From NCBI RefSeq assembly GCF_000516985.1, contig NW_006917098.1, forward strand, positions 744,001 to 808,000: a DNA stretch of 64,000 bases. The letters are read 5' to 3'. Source of the stretch: Pestalotiopsis fici W106-1. Taxonomy: Eukaryota; Ascomycota; Sordariomycetes; Amphisphaeriales; Sporocadaceae. Of this stretch, positions 59,050 to 64,000 are shown one piece after another (the stretch's first letter is position 1; every line of letters starts with the position of its first letter). The notes beneath the pieces were generated by a model. It saw nothing but the letters and a program-made list of their open reading frames with translations, ran no database searches and had not been told where the DNA came from. The translations under genes were made by a program, and so were the position numbers.

Positions 59050-60285
59050 TTAGTTCTTCAAAGCACGCATGATCATCTTGCGGCCAACAGCGTTGATGGC
59101 CATGTCGGTGGACTCACCAACGGTGCATTCAGTGCCGGCAGCCATTTGCATCACAGCGGACCACTGGCCGCTGGCGCATTGCTGGTAGCTGGAACCCAAG
59201 CAGTCTGGAACAAATTAGCAAATGTTTTCAAGGGAAGATGTGGCGGAGAGTAACTCACTAAAGACGCCGTCAGTGTCGCAAGCACCCGACTTTTGCTGAC
59301 CGCTCGTCGATCCGCTCGACGACGCTGTGGTAGTAGCCGCTGCAGCTGAGGTGGTCACGGCAACCGATGTGGCCTTCGTGGTCGCCTGGGCAGTGGTAGT
59401 GGCCTGGCTAGCGCTGGAAGCAGCAGTCTTGGTGATGAAAACACCTCCCTGGGCCGAGGAAGTGGCAGCAGCCTCGCTGGTGGCAACGGAAGTAGCAACG
59501 GCAGAAGTAGCCTGGGCACTGGAGGCAGCGTAGGATGTAGGAGAGGAGCCAGATCCGCCGGTCGCTGTCAAGGAGCCGCAAGTCGCGGTGAACGAGGCAG
59601 CTGAGTAGGCACTGTTGGTCTCAACAGAGTCACCGGGGTTGGGAATGATGGGGTCCTCGCTCTCCATGCCCAATGTGCTGCATCCATCGGAGTACGGATC
59701 AATGTTGGCGACAAAGAGGTCAGGAAGAGCGTCAAAGTTGGCTTGGTCGCCGCCCTCGCCAGTCAATTCAAGAACACCACACTCCATATAGAACTCGCGA
59801 TTGCCAACACGGTTCAGCCAGCTCCAGGCAATGGTAGCGTTTCCAGCGGGAATGTTGTCTGGGATCGTGTAGTCATAGGTAAAAGGGTCGGTCATACTGG
59901 CATCGTCACCCAGGTTGCCCTCCGTGTTGCGGGCAGGGCATCCTCCCTGAACGGTGTGGATGACCTTGAAGACACTGTCGGCGGTAGGTTCTCTGTCGTA
60001 TGTGATGCTCAGCTGGCAAGAGCCACCTCCGTGGACTGCGGAGCCAATGAGGGCGAGCTGTTGTTGAGAGCCAAGGGCAAACGTGTTGAGTGGACCATCC
60101 CAGGCGAACGACAGGTTGGGGTTACGGCAAGGGAAGTCAGAGCCTGCCGAGTCCAGAGGACGTCCAGGGTTCTTCTGACCGTCGTTTGCGAGGAAAGTGT
60201 GCGGTTGAGGGCTGCTGAGCTGCATGTGGCCATTGACGGCGGCGACAAGGCCGGCCGCAACAAAAGCAACGTTTGATGTGAACAT
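59050..60285 (-). CDS. Secreted AA11-type lytic polysaccharide monooxygenase with X278-like tail
   Basis: Exons (minus strand) 60285-59259 and 59204-59050 (54-bp intron) encode 393 residues. A signal peptide of 19 residues (MFTSNVAFVAAGLVAAVNG) ends exactly before His20, the N-terminal histidine of the copper brace. The second brace ligand is His85 (AVHGGGSCQL) and the axial tyrosine is probably Tyr166 (FYMECGVLEL). AA11 enzymes oxidatively cleave chitin. The catalytic domain (to about 225) is followed by an Ala/Ser/Thr-rich linker of about 100 residues. A Cys-containing C-terminal module follows (CDTDGVFNCLGSSYQQCASG, then WSAVMQMAAGTECT), matching the X278 type proposed to bind chitin. Likely role: remodelling of the fungus's own wall or attack on insect or fungal chitin. 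All copper ligands are present. The intron splits the X278 module. Confidence 0.93.
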
Positions 60286-60366
60286 CTTGAATGATTGAGA
60301 GCTTATTGGTATCCAGACGAATAAGCGTAAATGATTGTATAAGTCTGCTTCCGAGCACGAGAGTGA

Positions 60367-60374
60367 CTTTTATA
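60367..60374 (-). promoter_or_regulatory. TATA box of the LPMO gene
   Basis: TATAAAAG on the minus strand, about 82 bp before the LPMO start codon. This is typical spacing for an inducible fungal gene with a leader of about 50 nt. A CTGGGG (CreA-type SYGGRG) occurs further upstream near 60457-60462. Confidence 0.5.
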
Positions 60375-61856
60375 GCAAGTATCACAAGAGCGATAGTTTG
60401 TAATTCTGTAAAGTCGTTTGAAGAGTCGAGAAGCGTCTCTCAAAGGAAGGATACTGCCCCAGGCAGGGTTATGGTAAGAAAGAGAAGTTGAAGACGAAGG
60501 TCTAGCCTCGATAAGGAGTGAAGGAAGAACCTGATGCTGTGGATGAAGAAACTGAAGAGAAACAAAAGGCTCCAGGTGGGACGAAACGAACGACTTATAT
60601 GTTGCCAAGGAGGCAAAAAGCATACATAGGGGAGAACATACAATCTGACAGCAAGAAGAAGAAAAAAAAGACTGCTAGGCAGGGAGCGTTAAGCTGCAGA
60701 CGACGCTATACTAGGATCTAGTCCGTCCTGCAAGCCTATGGAGGTCCAGATACGGGACAGGGAGAGACATTTGCTGCAGGATGGCGACTGACTAGAGGGT
60801 CGATTGGGTTCTGTGAAAACGGGGTAGAACCAGGGCATTCCCATCCTCCGGGCATGACAGGAACAAAGGTCCACTTGGACGGCATCATGGGAGGCCCATG
60901 AGCAATGCCCAAGGAGGTGCAAAAGTGGCCAAAGAGGCAGCATTGACCAGTGAAGCTCAGCCATGATGGGAGTTTCGCGGCCGGTGGGGCTCGACGAAGG
61001 GTGCACCGGAGCGACAGGGATGCCCAGAAGGGCAGCTGAAGAAGGTCTTGATTGGCCCGGGAGCGTTGGTACATTCGACTGGTTTCGTCTTGGCACCAGA
61101 AGAGCCTAACATGGCGTCGTGGACTGACTGGATAGGGGCACAAAGCGAGTTGCGTAAAACACCGTCATGGTTGATTGGTACCTACATTAGTAGTATTTGC
61201 CTCTTTTCTAACTCACATTAGTTAGCCCATAGGATGTAGCTCCCCTGGACTAGACTCATGAATGTGAGGTTGCTTAGCTCTGGCGGGCAGGCTGAGTGTG
61301 GTTGACTCAAGTGGGACCTGTCGTATACTCTGCGACGTCGGTATTTTACTCCTGCAGAGGCAGCCAGCCTGGAGAAGCAATACGGATACTACCGCCACGA
61401 CGTGTGGAGCAGGACCGGCTGCCTATATTGAAGCATAATTCTTAGACAGAGCCTTATACGGTGGTGGCTCATTGCAACATGCTCGAAACTATCTGCCATA
61501 AGAAACAACGAGCAGACAGAGAGCGGGAATTGACAAAACAGGCAACAGTGTGTAAAATCGCAACCTGGATTGACCCTAGGTTGAAAATGAGTTGTCAGCA
61601 TGCCAAAACCTGGTGCCCTTTGTCCGCATTTTGTTGTTGTGTGGATTGGTTGGATGATGGCAGATCTGGAAAAAACCCGAACTGCCCTGTTCAGCCAATG
61701 CAGGCCGCCAATCAGACGACCATTTCCCCAGTCTACCGGGTTGCGCTACAGACATATCCCCTGCACTGGTCATGGCGGCCGCATGGAAGTCTTTAGCGAT
61801 GCTTCGGGAGTATTGACTGTCGAACGAGAATACGACTGTGCATTGAGCTGTGTCTA

Positions 61857-61876
61857 TTTTTTTTTTTTTTTTTTTT
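61857..61876 (+). repeat. Poly(T) tract of 20
   Basis: Uninterrupted T20 in non-coding DNA. Confidence 0.9.
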
Positions 61877-63674
61877 CGTCTTTTCGCCGCTTGGCGATCC
61901 GGATGCAACTCTTCTGTGCCAATATGTCCCGCTCCAGGGCGACCGAAGCTTAGGCATGGAGGAGCTGGTTGAATGGATGATATACCAATGATCGTCATAA
62001 TGAGCTGAAGGCTTGGATTCGTGCTATCGGATGAATCGTATTCAACCTGGAAGGAACCGATTAAGCGTCTCCGGCGGTACCTGAGCAGCCAAGTGGTGTG
62101 GTGCTGGAAGAAGAATGGTGAGCATCTTTGCTCAAAGCACGGAGTTCCGACTGTCTAGGGCCTCCTGGGGTGCTGGCTGCACCTTTCAGGGATCTCAGCT
62201 GCACTAAGAATGCCCCGCGGCGTCGTCTACCCCCGCAGTTGTGCATTTCTGCATGCTTTTTTTCTTCCATAGGGCCTCCATTCTTCTGCCCCTGGCATTA
62301 GTGAACCCCTGGGAAGAGCAGAGCTAGCAGAGACAGGCTGCTCCAGCGAACGGGATCGCGCAGATGGCATGTGGGATGCACGCTAGTCCCAGTAGAATGG
62401 TGGTATCCATCCCATGGTGAAACCGACCCCCGTTTCATGCCACCAGATTCGTGCCGAAGAGGATGCAGCACGACCAGTCCATGGCAAGGTGCCATCGAAT
62501 CGCTCTACCCTCCACATAGACACGATCAGACAGACTGTCAGTCAGATGAACCGCCGACTCTAGTGCAACTAGAGGATCAATGGACGCTTCCCTCACGAAT
62601 AGCAGATCAGATATTTTGCTCTTTCGACTCACGCGTCCCCATCTCCCCAATATGGCTGAATCGGCGTCAGGGCATCTCTGGGGTTGACTGGCTGCTCCTC
62701 TACCATGTCGTCACATCCTTTCGCGGGAAACGAAACACTGAACAACAGACAAGCTTATTCCTACCTACTGCCACGATTTGGAGAGGCTGGTCATGTACAG
62801 TATGTGGATATGTCACCGTCACTGCAACTGTGCTGCATCGCGAATGTCTGACCGTGACCGCTTCCCACTTTGCTCGGGTGCATCTTGTACGACTGAAGAG
62901 TGTCGTTGTTGTTTTCAGATCGGCAGGGGCGCGGCTTGAGAGCTCCATCAGATCTACATCCGGCGATGGATACACATCCAAGGCTATACGGGTAAAAACT
63001 TGAGATGATCAGGAACCGTACCCAAAAATCACTTTGATATCGCAGATCAGCCTCAATCTTTCAGCTGCCTCGGATAAGACCTCCACTCTAGACGAATTTG
63101 TGCCCGACTTTGCTCTGATCGTACGGACGAGTCAGACCAATAGTCAAGGTTTGCGCCGTGCATGCCGTTGGCTAGTGTCGCTGTACGCGCGGGAAGAAGC
63201 AAGACAGAGAGCTTGTACAACCTCTATCAAGCATCAACGGTCTCACCGAATCAGAAAAAAGCATCCCCCTCCCTCTCGTGTTCTCTGGCGGCTCACCTTG
63301 CACTCAGACCAGCCCATTAGCTGGTGCCAAGTTCACCGCTAGCTCAAGCAAAAGATGAGGACGGCTCCTTGCAGCTGTCATGTCCGTTCTACACTAACAA
63401 ATCGCGAGCCTTGCATCGTGTCAGACGTTTGTTCGACATGATATCTCTCTGATGTCACACCTGGAGCTTGAGGCGAGGTTGGGGTCAGAAATTTTATTCC
63501 TCTGCCCACCAAAGCCCACCTGCCCAGTCGGCTAGTGCAGCTACAGCGTCCGATGGCAGAAAGCAAGATCTGAAAAACTGATGATGTGGAAGATGGTTCA
63601 AAGTGGCTACCCATCAGCCATCTTGCTCTCTGCGGCACATAACAGAATTACATAACGCAAAAGGTGGGGACCTC

Positions 63675-63698
63675 TTTGCCTTTGCCTTTGCCTTTGCC
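63675..63698. repeat. (TTTGCC)4 hexanucleotide repeat
   Basis: Four perfect tandem TTTGCC units in non-coding DNA; reverse-strand translation gives a false Lys-Ala repeat. Confidence 0.9.
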
Positions 63699-64000
63699 TC
63701 CTTCACATGGCACGTTGCAGCTGGTAAGCTTGGCGACCGACAGCTAAGATTGATAGACATGAAAGGGTCAGTGAACTGTGGCGCAGAGACTCTTGGGGCC
63801 ACGGAATTACCAGCCCGGAAACAGCAAAAGAGGTGTTCCGCGCTCTGTGTCTGAACTCAGGCGGGTTGATCCGCCGAGAAGAAAAGGATCGGCGGCCGGG
63901 GTCCTGGATTTCCTTGCGGGCCAATTGACAGGGATCTAATAATACGTAAACCCAGCACAGCTGGGAATTTTCACGTCCATGCCAACAAAAGTTCGGATGA

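Larger units (their letters stand above)
60286..64000. other. Right-hand gene-free region
   Basis: No convincing coding region in 3.7 kb. The first part is the upstream region of the LPMO gene. Other structure: a T20 tract at 61857-61876 and a TTTGCC hexamer repeat at 63675-63698. Open frames (for example 62371-63003 plus and 60736-61143 minus) lack domain features. Confidence 0.5.

Noticed and set aside
62371..63003. Open frame of 210 codons near the right end
   Set aside because: Irregular composition, Cys/Trp-rich patches, no family resemblance.

Overview
This window is nuclear DNA of a filamentous ascomycete (Pezizomycotina, probably Sordariomycetes and plausibly Hypocreales). The evidence is short GT-AG introns (about 50 to 250 bp) with CTAAC-type branch sites, C/T-rich leaders before start codons, monocistronic genes on both strands, and clearly fungal families: DUF3433 membrane protein, AA11 LPMO with an X278-type tail, EPL1, BUR1, fungal calcineurin B and a SNF1/AMPK beta subunit. 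The species call is inference.

Left part (1-10.7 kb): the 5' end of a minus-strand gene cut by the window edge; a 13-exon sugar-porter-type MFS transporter (3583-6444); a short two-exon gene for a 78-residue protein (7670-8007); and an FCP1/NIF-like HAD protein with a mitochondrial-looking N-terminus (9231-10664). Middle-left (10.7-26.8 kb): a gene-poor stretch of about 16 kb holding only one convincing gene, an unrecognised 381-residue Q/S/P-rich protein (16582-17863, minus).

Centre (26.8-49 kb): dense housekeeping genes. These are mitochondrial ribosomal protein uS9m and translation factor eEF1B-gamma (divergent, about 500 bp shared upstream region), calcineurin B, EPL1 of NuA4, Kae1 of KEOPS, the AMPK/SNF1 beta subunit, a small multi-pass membrane protein, the BUR1/CDK9 kinase, a 50-residue putative complex I subunit, and a cyclopropane-fatty-acid-synthase-like methyltransferase. 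Right part (50-60.3 kb): two spliceosome-linked genes in tandem (SAD1/USP39-like and ESS2/DGCR14-like), a 1234-residue DUF3433 protein, and a secreted AA11 LPMO. The last 3.7 kb shows no convincing gene.

The most notable hidden feature is a box C/D snoRNA in intron 2 of the eEF1B-gamma gene. Its guide matches the 25S rRNA peptidyl-transferase segment and predicts methylation at the yeast G2815 equivalent, which is the snR38 target. In budding yeast snR38 also lies in an eEF1B-gamma (TEF4) intron, so host gene and guide appear to have stayed together. I found no CRISPR array, rRNA, convincing tRNA or intact transposon, and no clear multi-gene biosynthetic or defence system. Exon coordinates come from reading splice signals and protein family continuity, not from transcripts.
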